64,000 nt of DNA, taken from Streptomyces sp. P3. Its GTDB lineage: Bacteria > Actinomycetota > Actinomycetes > Streptomycetales > Streptomycetaceae. Both the position numbers and the translations under genes were made by a program. Positions 39,698 through 48,207 of the stretch are shown piece by piece (the stretch's first letter is position 1; every line of letters begins with the position of its first letter). The notes under the pieces were generated by a model that ran no database searches, was not told the DNA's origin, and saw only the letters and a program-made list of their open reading frames with translations. The DNA is taken from NCBI GenBank assembly GCA_016893485.2, contig JAFEKX020000001.1, positions 2,666,001 to 2,730,000 of the forward strand. Reading direction: 5' to 3'.

Positions 39698-40338
39698 TCA
39701 TCCGCCCCACGCCGGATGACGTGGGTCGTCGGCGCGGACCAGGACGTCCGCCGTGCCGGCCGGGTCGGTCTCGTCCTCGTAGCGCTCGAAGGCGGGGAGG
39801 GTCCAGTGCTCGGGTTCGGGGTGCGGCGGCGCAGGGCGCCGGGTGAGAGAAGGACGTGGACGGTCAGGTCGAAGGGGAACCAATGTCGAAGGAGGAGGGG
39901 ACCATGCAGCAACAGGACGGCACCGGGCGGGAGTTGGACGTAGGGGCTGCGGGTGGCGCGATCGGCGACCGGGTCCCACAGGTCGGGCAGGACGCGGCCG
40001 TCGCCGCCCGGTTCGAGCGGGCCGAAGACCTCCCGCCACAGGGCGCCGGTGTCGAACCAGCCGTCGTAGTACGCCTCGACGTCCTGTCGGCCGTACTCCA
40101 GGCGCAGCGAGGCCGGGCGCAGGAAGCCCTCGGTGCCGACGACGAGCGAGGGACGGCCGCGGACGCGCAGCGCTTCCGCGACACGTTCGGCGAGGTCGCC
40201 GGGGCGGGCCGCCGGGGCGCCGTCGAGGGCGACGCGCGGCCAGGCGCTGCCGTCGGCGGGTTTCAGGTCGAGCAGGCGCTCGGCGAGGAGGTCGCCGAGC
40301 CGGTCCCAGGTGATCGCTTCCAGTCGCACAGGGCCCAT
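39698..40338 (-). CDS. Uridine kinase-like protein lacking an intact P-loop
   Basis: About 213 residues in the P-loop kinase fold annotated as uridine kinase in Streptomyces. At the P-loop place it reads VALDGAPAARPGDLAERV, so the Gly-Lys-Ser/Thr needed for ATP binding is absent. Later motifs fit the fold (SLVVGTEGFLRPASLRLEYG, AYYDGWFDTGALWREVF, VLLLHGPLLLRHWFPFDLTV). The break near 39835 is one base. It starts 17 bases after the HxlR gene ends and is probably co-transcribed. Either a non-kinase relative or a kinase with altered chemistry. Confidence 0.72.
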
Positions 40339-40355
40339 GATGCGTCAGGCCGCGA

Positions 40356-40776
40356 TCAGGGTGCGTCGGGCCGGTGGTCGCGACGGGCCGCGAGGAGGTG
40401 CGGGAGGTGGGTCTCGCTCCAGGCGCGGGCGGCGTCGAGGAGCGGGACGAGGGTGTGGCCCAGCGGGGTGAGGGCGTACTCGACGCGCGGCGGGTTCTCG
40501 TCGTACGCGGTCCGGGTCAGCAGGCCGTCGCGCTGCATCGCGCGCAGGGTCTCGCTGAGGACCTTGGGGGTGACTGCCCTGAGGGGGATACGGAGTTCGG
40601 TGAAGCGGCGCGGGCCGCCTTCGAGGCAGCGGACGACCATCCCCGTCCACTTGTCGCCGACGCGGAAGGGCATCGCGGAGAGGGGGGCAGACGGGGTCGA
40701 ACATGTCGGGGTCGAGCGGGTCGCGTACAGCGGGGTCGGGCGGTTCCTGCCGTGCGGCGTCCGTCGCGTCGGTCAT
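40356..40776 (-). CDS. HxlR family transcriptional regulator
   Basis: Small winged-helix regulator, about 139 residues. DNA-binding core VGDKWTGMVVRCLEGGPRRF, ITELRIPL-type turn, then VLSETLRAMQRDGLLTRTAY and VEYALTPLGHTLVPLLDAAR. HxlR proteins often react to electrophiles or oxidants through a Cys; one occurs just upstream of the core (DPVCPPLS). One extra C near 40685 breaks the frame. Divergent from the NAD(P)-binding protein, its likely target. Confidence 0.88.
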
Positions 40777-40875
40777 GTGCCGAGGCTAGCGCCGGTTCCG
40801 TTGAAGTAACCGGGACTCTGCTGCCTAACGTGCAGGTCGTGCGGCGAACGGCGCTGCCGGACAAGGGAGTTGGGG

Positions 40876-41649
40876 ATGAGCGGGATCGTGGTCCTCGGGG
40901 CGGGTGGCCGAGCGGGCCGGGCCGTGACGGCGGAGGCGCTCGGGCGCGGGCACGAGGTGACCGCCGTGGTGCGCGATCCGGCGCGGTACCCGGACCTCGC
41001 GGCGCCGGGTGTCTCGGTCGTGCGGGGCGATGTGACCGATGCCGGTTCGGTGCGGGAGGCCGCGGGCGGGGCGGTCGCCGCCGTGCACGCGGTGTCGCCG
41101 TTCAGCGGGCCCGAGCAGGGGTTCGACGCGCTCGATCCCGGTTTCTTCGTCAGGGCGGCGGACGCGTTGCTGGCGGGGCTGGCCGGGGCGGGGGTGCGGC
41201 GGCTCGTCGCGGTCGGGCTGTTCGCGGATCTCCTCGGGGCGGACGGGCGGCCGGTGATGGACGACCCGTCGGCGTTCCCGCCGGAGATACGGCCGTTCGC
41301 GCTGGCCCACACGGCAGGGTTGCGGCGCCTGCGGGAGGCGGGCGGGAGCGAGGTGGACTGGGTGATGCTCACCCCGGGCGGCGGGCTGGACCAGGACGCC
41401 CCGCGCACCGGACGCCACCGCCTCGGCGACGAGCGGGTGCCGGAGGGTGCGCCCGGGTTGTCGTACACGGACCTGGCGGTGGCGGTGCTCGACGAGATCG
41501 AGACGCCGACCCGGCATCGGACGCGGGTGTCGGTGTTCGTGCCGCGTGACGTGCGGAGCGCGGAGGAGAAAGGAACGGCGGAAAGAGGGGCGGAGGAGGG
41601 AGGGGCGGAGGAGGGAGGGGCGGAGGAGGGAGGGGCGGAGGAGGGATAG
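40876..41649 (+). CDS. NmrA/NAD(P)-binding Rossmann-fold protein with repeat tail
   Basis: Short-chain type NAD(P)-binding protein, 257 residues, unbroken. The dinucleotide motif is VVLGAGGRAGRAVTAEAL at residues 5-22, then VRGDVTD; HAVSPFSG and LTPGGGLDQD follow. It lacks the Tyr-x-x-x-Lys pair and so resembles NmrA or flavin-reductase-like proteins rather than dehydrogenases. The last 20 residues are four copies of GGAEE encoded by a 15-base tandem repeat. Divergent from an HxlR regulator, a common pairing for electrophile-detoxifying reductases. Confidence 0.85.
   Translation: MSGIVVLGAGGRAGRAVTAEALGRGHEVTAVVRDPARYPDLAAPGVSVVRGDVTDAGSVREAAGGAVAAVHAVSPFSGPEQGFDALDPGFFVRAADALLAGLAGAGVRRLVAVGLFADLLGADGRPVMDDPSAFPPEIRPFALAHTAGLRRLREAGGSEVDWVMLTPGGGLDQDAPRTGRHRLGDERVPEGAPGLSYTDLAVAVLDEIETPTRHRTRVSVFVPRDVRSAEEKGTAERGAEEGGAEEGGAEEGGAEEG
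41586..41645 (+). repeat. 15-bp tandem repeat, 4 copies, inside a CDS
   Basis: AGGGGCGGAGGAGGG repeats exactly four times (41586-41645) and encodes a Gly-Ala-Glu tail. As a multiple of three, copy number can change without breaking the frame. Confidence 0.95.
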
Positions 41650-41684
41650 GAGAGAGGCGCACAGCGGAGGGGGATGCTTCTCGT

Positions 41685-42482
41685 ATGGCTGGCACGGCAC
41701 GCAGGGCCCGTTCGACACCGCTCGCGACTCCACCTCTGCCTCCACCTCTGGCTCCCCCTCCGCCAACTCCCCGTGGGCTTCTGGTGGTTCAGCCGCTGCG
41801 GAAGCGGCACTGTGCCGGGTGCCGTCGGGGGCCGTTGGCGTTGCTGGTCGTCGAGGGCGGTGTGCCGCGGTGCCTCGACTGCGTGGATCTCGGGCATCTG
41901 GTGATCCTGCCGCGCGGCGACACGGCGCTGACGCGCAGGGCGCGGGAGGAAAGCGCCCTGTCGGCGGTGGTGGTGCGGTTCGACCGGCGCCGGGGACGGT
42001 ACGAGCGGCAGGGCGTCCTCGTCGAGGAGTCCGGACTCGCCCGGGCGGAGGAGCGGTGCCTCGCGGACGCGGAGGCACGCCGGCGGCGCCGGGTGCGGGA
42101 CGCGGGGCGGCGGGCCGCGGAGGACGTGCGGTTCGCGGAGGCGTTCGCGGCGCGGATACGGCAGCTGTTCCCCGGCTGCCCCGAGGACCGGGCCGAGGCG
42201 ATCGCCGCGCATGCCTCGGCGCGGGGCAGCGGGCGGGTGGGGCGGAGTGCGGCGGGGCGGGCGTTGTCCGAGGGCGCGGTGGTCTCCGCGGTGGTGGCAT
42301 CCGTACGGCATGTGGACACGCCCTACGACCAGTTGCTGATGAGTGGGGTGCCGCGACATGAGGCACGGCGGCGGATCTCGGTGGGGGTGGAGGCAGTGCT
42401 GCGGGGGTGGCGTGAGGACGGGGTCCGGGCTGACCCGGCGGCGGGGAGGGATGTGGATGCGGAACAAGGAGGAGACCGGTGA
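41685..42482 (+). CDS. DUF2293 domain protein
   Basis: 265 residues, unbroken. An Ala/Pro-rich N-terminus is followed by a zinc-ribbon-like pair, HCAGC and CLDC, and a compact domain with DLGHLVILPRGDTALTRRAR. The C-terminal DUF2293 region reads FAARIRQLFPGCPEDRAEAI and TPYDQLLMSGVPRHEARRRI. Function is not known; the cysteines suggest zinc and the basic helices nucleic-acid contact. Start ATG 41685 follows GAT-rich bases without a strong ribosome site. Confidence 0.8.
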   Translation: MAGTARRARSTPLATPPLPPPLAPPPPTPRGLLVVQPLRKRHCAGCRRGPLALLVVEGGVPRCLDCVDLGHLVILPRGDTALTRRAREESALSAVVVRFDRRRGRYERQGVLVEESGLARAEERCLADAEARRRRRVRDAGRRAAEDVRFAEAFAARIRQLFPGCPEDRAEAIAAHASARGSGRVGRSAAGRALSEGAVVSAVVASVRHVDTPYDQLLMSGVPRHEARRRISVGVEAVLRGWREDGVRADPAAGRDVDAEQGGDR

Positions 42483-42502
42483 GGCCCCGACGTCCCATCG
42501 CA

Positions 42503-42730
42503 CGCCCAACCTTCGCGCCGCCCGACCCTGCGCCGCCCAACCTTGGCGCGGCCCGACCGTGCGCCGCCCAACCTTCGCGCCGCCCGATCCTCCGTCGCCC
42601 AACCTTCTCGCCGCCCACCCCTCACAGCGCCCACCCTTCGCGCCGCCCGACCCTGCGCCGCCCGACCCTGCGCCACCCAACCTTCACGCCGCCCAACCGT
42701 CACGCCACCCACCCTTCACGCCACCCCGCT
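42503..42730. repeat. 15/16-bp minisatellite, about 14 diverged units
   Basis: Units of the form CGCCCAACCTTCGCGC (16 bases) alternate with CGCCCGACCCTGCGC (15 bases). It begins 20 bases past the DUF2293 stop and fills the left half of 42483-42961. Mixed unit lengths break every frame, so the long open frames over it are not genes. Bases 42731-42961 show no gene. Confidence 0.88.
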
Positions 42731-42961
42731 GACATCCCGCGCGACCGACGCCTCGCCCGACCGCCGGGTCACCCGCCCGATCATCACGCCAACCAAGCTC
42801 CGCGCCACCCGAACACCACACCACCCTCCCCCACCCCCTGGACGCTCACGCATGCCCCGGCGATTCTCGGCCATGGTGGGTGGGCCGGGGGTGGTCTTGA
42901 CTTGTCTCCGTGAGGGGTGATGGGCAGGATCTCGGCTCTACGGGCGGGAGTTGATGTCGGC

Positions 42962-43440
42962 ATGATCGGTGAGCCGTATGTGACGTTGACGGTTCTGGGG
43001 TGCTCGCGACCGGGGTGATGGCCGGGGTGTTCTGTGCCTTCTCCGTGCTGGTCATGCGGGGGCTGGCCGGGCTGCCGCCCGCGCAGGGGGTCGCGGCGAT
43101 GAACGCGATCAACACCGCGGCGATGACGCCCGCCTTCATGCTGCTGTTCGCGGGTTCCGCGGTGGTGTGCGCGGTGATCGCGGTCGTGACGTTCGTGCTG
43201 TGGCCGGATCAGGGGACCGTCGAACTGCTGCTGGGCAGCGCGCTGTATCTGTTCGGTGCGTTCGGACTGACCCTCGTCGCGAACGTGCCCCGCAACGAGG
43301 CGCTGCTGAAGCTGGACCCGGGGACGCCGGAGGCCGCCGCGTACTGGCCGTCGTACGTACGCGAGTGGACGATGTGGAATCACGTCCGCGCGGTCGCCTC
43401 GGCCGCCGCCGCGCTCGTGTACATGCTGGCTCTCACCTGA
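42962..43440 (+). CDS. DUF1772 integral membrane protein
   Basis: Four-helix membrane protein of the DUF1772 (anthrone-oxygenase-like) family, about 160 residues. Visible: GVMAGVFCAFSVLVMRGLAG, MNAINTAAMTPAFMLLFAGS, NVPRNEALLKLDP and the conserved WTMWNHVRAVAS near the end. ATG 42962 (MIGEPYVTLTVLG) needs one G restored near 43000; without it the frame starts at 43000 and loses most of helix 1. Function in primary metabolism unknown. Confidence 0.83.
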
Positions 43441-43606
43441 GAGAAACCGCATGATCACCCGAGCGTGCGCTGGTGAGACCCCGCAGGACCCCGGCAGAAA
43501 GCCGTCTCGCCCACTCTGCGCGCCCGGCCGATGGGCCTTATCGTGGCTGAAAGAGTGCCGCCCGATGACGCACGGCCTGTCGTACGCGGACGCGAGGAAG
43601 ACGGCC

Positions 43607-45092
43607 ATGGCCGATCCCAAGGGATTTATGACCACTCCGCGCGAGGAGTGGCCCCGCAGGCCCGTCGAGCAGCGGGTGCGGGACTGGGACGAGGTGTACG
43701 TCCCCGGCGCGCTGCTGCCGATCGTGACGAGGCAGGCGGACCGGTGCATGGACTGCGGTGTCCCGTTCTGCCACGACGCCTGCCCGCTCGGCAATCTGAT
43801 CCCCGAGTGGAACGACCTCGTCTCGCGCGAGGACTGGCGCGCGGCGAGCGACCGGCTGCACGCGACGAACAACTTCCCCGAGTTCACCGGGCGGTTGTGC
43901 CCGGCGCCGTGCGAGGCGGGCTGCGTGCTCGCCATCAACCAGCCCGCCGTCACCATCAAGAACGTCGAGGTGGCCATCGCTGACCGCGCGTGGACCGACG
44001 GTTTCGCGCCACCTCGGCCACCGGACCGGTTGTCGGGGCGGACCGTCGCGGTGATCGGCTCCGGGCCCACGGGCCTCGCCGCCGCACAGCAGTTGACGCG
44101 CGCCGGGCACACGGTCGCCGTGTACGAGCGGGACGACCGGCTCGGCGGGCTGATGCGGTACGGCATCCCCGCGTTCAAGATGGAGAAGCGGCATCTGGAA
44201 CGGCGGCTCGACCAGATGCGGGCCGAGGGCACCAAGTTCCGTACGTCGACGACGGTCGGGCGGGACATCGGGGCGTCCGCACTGCGGGCACGCTACGACG
44301 CGGTGGTGATCGCCACCGGAGCGACGGCGTGGCGTGAACTGGACGTGCCGGGGCGGGAGTTGACCGGCATCCACCAGGCGATGGAGTACTTGCCGTTGGC
44401 CAACCGGGTGTGCGAGGGCGATCTGGCGACCTCTCCCCCGTCCGCCGCCGGGAAGCACGTCGTCATCGTGGGCGGCGGCGACACGGGGGCCGACTGCCTC
44501 GGTACGGCGGTGCGTGAAGGGGCCGCGTCCGTCACGCAGTTGGACATCTACGCCCAGCCCCTCGCCGAGCGCGACGAGGACGTGGAGCCCTGGCCGACGT
44601 ACCCGAAGATCTACCGGCTGTCGGCAGCGCACGAGGAGGCGCGGGACCTGGAGACGGCGCCGGCGGCGCACGCGGACGCGCGGCTGTTCGCGGCGTCGAC
44701 GCTCCGCTTCGAGGGGGACGAGGACGGACACGTACGGTCCCTGCACCTCGTCGAAGTCGACGCGCGGCGGCGCCCGTTGGACGGTTCGGGGCGCAGCCTC
44801 CCCGCCGATCTCGTGCTGCTCGCCCTCGGTTTCTCCGGGCCCGACCGGGAGGACGGGCTCATCGACCAACTCGGGCTGGCGATGGCCCCGCGCGGCACGG
44901 TCACCCGGGACGCGGACTTCGCGACGAGCGCGCGCGGGGTGTTCGTCGCGGGGACGCGGCGCGCGGGCAGTCGTTGATCGTATGGGCGATCGCGGAGGGA
45001 CGGCGGTGGCGGCGGCCGTCGACCGTTATCTGACGGGGAGTTCCCAACTCCCCGCACCCATCGGGCCGTACGACCGCCCGATGACCGTGTGA
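43607..45092 (+). CDS. gltD: Glutamate synthase small subunit-like oxidoreductase
   Basis: NADPH/FAD/[4Fe-4S] protein of the GltD family, about 495 residues. N-terminal cluster cysteines: CMDCGVPFCHDACPLGN and CPAPCEAGCV; FAD motif VAVIGSGPTGLAAAQQL; NADPH motif VVIVGGGDTGADC. ATG 43607 (MADPKGF) is chosen since GAGGAAG precedes it and the family starts there. One G missing near 44950 and one near 45005; restored, the end reads GDAARGQSLIVWAIAEG and TGSSQLPAPIGPYDRP. No gltB is adjacent, so it may be a second copy serving another partner. Confidence 0.9.
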
Positions 45093-45361
45093 GGCGGGCG
45101 CGGCGAGGTGTCGCTGTGCCGGATGAGCAGGTGTGCGTCGGTACTCGCCCCCGCGGAGGAGGCGGGGCGTACCGCGCCGGTTCGAGGCGCCCGGTCCGCT
45201 CTCCTCCCGGCTCACGAAATCCGCCGACGACGGACCGGAAAGTGGCGCCCAACTGACGTGTGGGCCAACGGCGGTGGGACCATCGGGGTAGGAGTCGAGC
45301 CGTCGTCGGCCCGGAGTGGGGTCGGGTGCGGCGCGCCCTCGTCCTTCGTTCCGCCGTCAGG
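45093..45361. other. Gap between gltD and the phosphatase remnant
   Basis: No convincing gene. Phosphatase-like coding may once have extended leftward from 45361, since the later frame lacks its N-terminal half, but no recognisable residues remain. Confidence 0.4.
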
Positions 45362-45757
45362 CGCAGCTCGCCGAACCGCGCAGGGCCGGGCCGGACGTCG
45401 TACGACTGCCCATTCGGGACGGGCAGACGCCAACTCCCGTGCAGATACGGCGGTTTCTGAAGGTCGCCGCGTCGGCCGCCGGGCCGGTGTTCGTGCACTG
45501 CGGGGCGGGGGTGGACCCTACGGGGACGACCGCGACGGCGTATCTCGTGTGGACCGGGGAGACGTCGTCGGCGCGGGCGGTCCGGCGGAATCTCGCCGTC
45601 GGACCGCCGTCGATCGAACAGGTCCACCACGCGCTGAGCCTCGGCCCAGGCCCGGGCCGGCCGGAGCAGCCGCCGTTGCTGGTGGTCGCCGTCAGCCGGC
45701 TGGTGGACGCGCCACGACGCATGCTGTCGTGGTTCCGAGACAGCACGCCCGGGACGT
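45362..45757 (+). pseudogene. Decayed dual-specificity phosphatase-like gene
   Basis: The frame DVVRLPIRDGQTPTPVQIRR, FLKVAASAAGPVFVHCGAGV is clearly the core of a protein-tyrosine-phosphatase-like protein, ending with SRLVDAPRRMLSWFRDS. The active-site loop reads HCGAGVDPTGT: the invariant Arg of HCx5R is Pro. No start or N-terminal substrate pocket is found upstream, and the frame runs on into the opposite gene without a stop. Missing N-terminus plus lost Arg argue for decay rather than base error. Confidence 0.6.
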
Positions 45758-45784
45758 CGAGGACATCACAAGGACTCGGGGGCC

Positions 45785-46597
45785 TCAGGGTTTGCGGCCC
45801 ACCGCCCCGTAGCCGGGAATCGTGCCGTCGTCCTGCCCCGGCACCGGTTCGCCCAGTTCCGGATGCCAGCGGTCGACCACCGCCACGCCGGGCTCGACCA
45901 GGTCGAGGCCGTCGAAGAAACGGGCGAAGCCGGTGCGGGAGCGGAGGGTCAGGGTGATGCCCGCCGCCGTGAGTTTCTCGACCGCCGCCGACGACTCCTC
46001 CGGGGTGAGGTCGGCGGTGGCGTGGGTCATCATCAGGTAGCTGCCGCTGGGCAGTTGGGACAGCAGACCGTCGACCAGCTCGTGCGCGCCGTCCTCGTCG
46101 GGGACGAAGTGCAGCAGCGCGACGAGGGACAGGGCGACGGGGCGGGTGAGGTCGAGGACCGCCCGCGCGCCCTCGATGACGGCGTCGGGCTCGCGCACGT
46201 CGGCCCGCAGATACGCGGTCGCACCCTCGGGTGTGCCGTGCAGCAGGGCCGCGGAGTGGGCGAGCACGACCGGGTCGTTGTCGCAGTAGACGACCCGCGT
46301 CTCGGGCGCGATGCCCTGGGCGACCTGGTGCAGGTTCGGCTCGGTCGGAATACCGGTGCCGATGTCCAGGAACTGCCGTATGCCGTGCTCGGTGAGCCAG
46401 CGGGTGGCCCGGTGCATGAACGCGCGGTTGACACGTGCCATGACCGGGACCCTCGGGTCGAGGGCGAGCATCTGGCGGCCCATCTCCGCGTCGACGGGGT
46501 AGTTGGCCCCGCCGCCGAGGTACCAGTCGTACATCCGGGCGGGGTGGGGCCTGGTGGTGTCGATCTCGTCGGACGTGTCGGTGGGCCGCACGGTCAT
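45785..46597 (-). CDS. DUF574-type SAM-dependent methyltransferase
   Basis: Methyltransferase of a family very abundant in Streptomyces (DUF574/Methyltransf_19), unbroken, about 270 residues. Begins TTRPHPARMYDWYLGGGANY, then SAM motif FLDIGTGIPTEPNLHQVAQG, VVYCDNDPVVLAHS with the acidic ribose ligand, and LLHFVPDEDGAHELVDGLL. ATG 46597 is preferred over ATG 46609 because GGAG lies 6 bases before it. Substrates of this family are unknown. AT-rich DNA at 46610-46680 probably holds its promoter. Confidence 0.9.
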   Translation of the reverse strand: MTVRPTDTSDEIDTTRPHPARMYDWYLGGGANYPVDAEMGRQMLALDPRVPVMARVNRAFMHRATRWLTEHGIRQFLDIGTGIPTEPNLHQVAQGIAPETRVVYCDNDPVVLAHSAALLHGTPEGATAYLRADVREPDAVIEGARAVLDLTRPVALSLVALLHFVPDEDGAHELVDGLLSQLPSGSYLMMTHATADLTPEESSAAVEKLTAAGITLTLRSRTGFARFFDGLDLVEPGVAVVDRWHPELGEPVPGQDDGTIPGYGAVGRKP

Positions 46598-46689
46598 GGC
46601 GTGCTCCATAAGCTCTTACTGCAACATGTGATCAAGTCAGTACCAAATTAAGGAGGTTCGGTAAGGAAAAAGCATTCAGCACAGGCCGG

Positions 46690-46944
46690 TCAGGAGAGCA
46701 GGAAATCCGCCTCGCCCGCTTTCGCCCCCTCGATGAAGGCCGTCATCTCGTCGGTCGTGTAGATCAGGGCCGGCCCGTCCGGGTCGGTGGACTGACGGAC
46801 GGCGATCCGGCCGTCGGCGAGCTTCATCGCCTCCAGGCAGTTGCCGCCGTTGCCGCCGCTCCACGGCTTGTGCCAGCCTTCGCTTCCCAAGTCCCGCGCG
46901 GGCATTCCGTTGTAGACGCTCATACGCGGCTTGATGCGATCCAT
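46690..46944 (-). CDS. DUF397 small acidic protein
   Basis: 84-residue DUF397 protein, unbroken: GWHKPWSGGNGGNCLEAMKL and VRQSTDPDGPALIYTTDEMT match the family. ATG 46944 directly follows the TGA of the XRE gene with no gap, so translation is coupled. DUF397 proteins accompany XRE/DUF5753 regulators and SpoIIAB-like ATPases in WhiJ/AbaA-like loci of Streptomyces, which influence development and antibiotics. Confidence 0.93.
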   Translation of the reverse strand: MDRIKPRMSVYNGMPARDLGSEGWHKPWSGGNGGNCLEAMKLADGRIAVRQSTDPDGPALIYTTDEMTAFIEGAKAGEADFLLS

Positions 46945-47806
46945 TCACAGCTCCTTGCGGAGATCCTTGAGGATCTCCTTCGTGCGATGTGCCGTAGCGG
47001 CCTGCGCCGCCATGCGGTCCATGACCTCGAGATGGGTCGCCACCTCTTCGCGCGCGTCCAGATAGACGGCGCCGGTCAGGTACTCGCTGTAGACCATGTC
47101 CGGCAGTTCTGACATGGCAAATCGGAACAGCACGAAGGGCCCGTACGTGTGCCAGGGTGCGGCCCCGAGGAGAACGGGGGCGACCTGCAGGGTCACGTTG
47201 GGCAGCTTCGTGGCGTCGAGCAGTTTGTCGATCTGGGCTCGCATCACCTCCGGGCCGCCGACCGGGCGGCGCAGGGCGGTCTCGTCCATGACGACCCAGA
47301 AGCGGGGCGCGTCGGGGCGGGTCAGCAGGTCCTGGCGCTGCATGCGCAGCGCGACATGGCGCTCGATGTCGTCGGGATCGGTCTGGCCATGGCACCGGAC
47401 TTCAGCACTCCGCGCGCGTACTCCTCGGTCTGCATCAGCCCGGGCACGAAGTGCGGTTCGTACGACCGGATGAGCGCGGCCGCGCCCTCCAGGCTGACGT
47501 GCATCGAGAACCAGCCGGGCAGGATGTCGTGGAAGCGCTGCCACCAGCCGGGCCGGTTGGCCTCCTCGGCGAGCTGGACGAAGGCTCGGCCTCCTCGTCG
47601 GAGACGCCGTAGGACTTCAGGAGGAGCTGGAGGTAGGGGATCTTGAGAGAGACCTCCGCCATCTCCATGCGGCGGACCGTGGCGGGGGCGACACGGAGGA
47701 CGCGGGCGGCCTCCTCGCGCTTGAGCCCCGCGCGTTCCCGCAGGTCCAGCAGGCGCCGGCCGAGGACGACCTGGCCGACCGTCGGTGCGGACCGCGGCTC
47801 GCTCAC
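46945..47806 (-). CDS. XRE family regulator with DUF5753 (WhiJ-like)
   Basis: DNA-binding regulator of about 287 residues. Helix-turn-helix at the N-terminus: RRLLDLRERAGLKREEAARV, LRVAPATVRRMEMAEV. The C-terminal DUF5753 part includes FHDILPGWFSMHVSLEGAAA, EPHFVPGLMQTEEYARGVL and VMDETALRRPVGGPEVMRAQ. GTG 47806 follows GGAGG. Frame breaks near 47585 and 47390 are single-base. Forms a unit with DUF397 and faces a divergent ATPase gene; the palindrome at 48174 is a candidate binding site. Confidence 0.9.
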
Positions 47807-48207
47807 GCTCCACCTCCACGAATGAGTGACGAGTTACCGAGTGAGTGACGAGCCGAGTGCCGCGTCACGAGTGCCGAGTACTGCGCGATGAGTGCCAAGT
47901 GCTGCGTGATGAGTTGAGTACTGACAGCCATGCGTCCGTACAGCCCGGTGAAAGGGTTCTCCCGACCCGATGCACTGATCCCGGCCCGACGCGACGATTC
48001 TGGCGAACCGATCCCGGCGAACCGAATCCTGACAGCCCTGCGGCGCCATTCGAAGACTCATTCGAAGATCGGGACAGACCTTCGGAGATCCCAACTGGCG
48101 CCGCGCGACTTTCTGTTGCGAGCAGTGTGCCACGACCGTCCAGACCGTCATACGGCACTCTGCATTTTTCATAGTGACACTTGCCAAGTGTTCACGGCGG
48201 GGCGATA
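47807..48207. other. Divergent control region with 21-bp repeats
   Basis: No gene. From 47824 to about 47925 units of GAGTGCCGAGTACTGCGCGAT type (21 bases; 47869-47889, 47890-47910 and diverged copies) are repeated. ATTCGAAGA occurs twice near 48043-48062. The right end is AT-rich and carries the palindrome at 48174. The region must hold promoters for the XRE and ATPase genes. Confidence 0.7.
48174..48195. promoter_or_regulatory. Palindrome ACACTTGCCAAGTGT before the ATPase gene
   Basis: Perfect 7-1-7 palindrome at 48177-48191, flanked by GTG and TCAC that extend the symmetry loosely. It lies 13-30 bases before the GTG at 48208 and is a natural candidate operator for the divergent XRE regulator. 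Confidence 0.6.

Noticed and set aside
42503..42730. CRISPR array
   Set aside because: Units are contiguous without spacers and no cas genes are present; the same holds for the 46-bp and 18-bp arrays.
42479..42913. Open frames across the 15/16-bp minisatellite, on both strands
   Set aside because: Pro/Arg or Gly/Arg-rich products made by the repeat in every frame, without ribosome sites or family resemblance.
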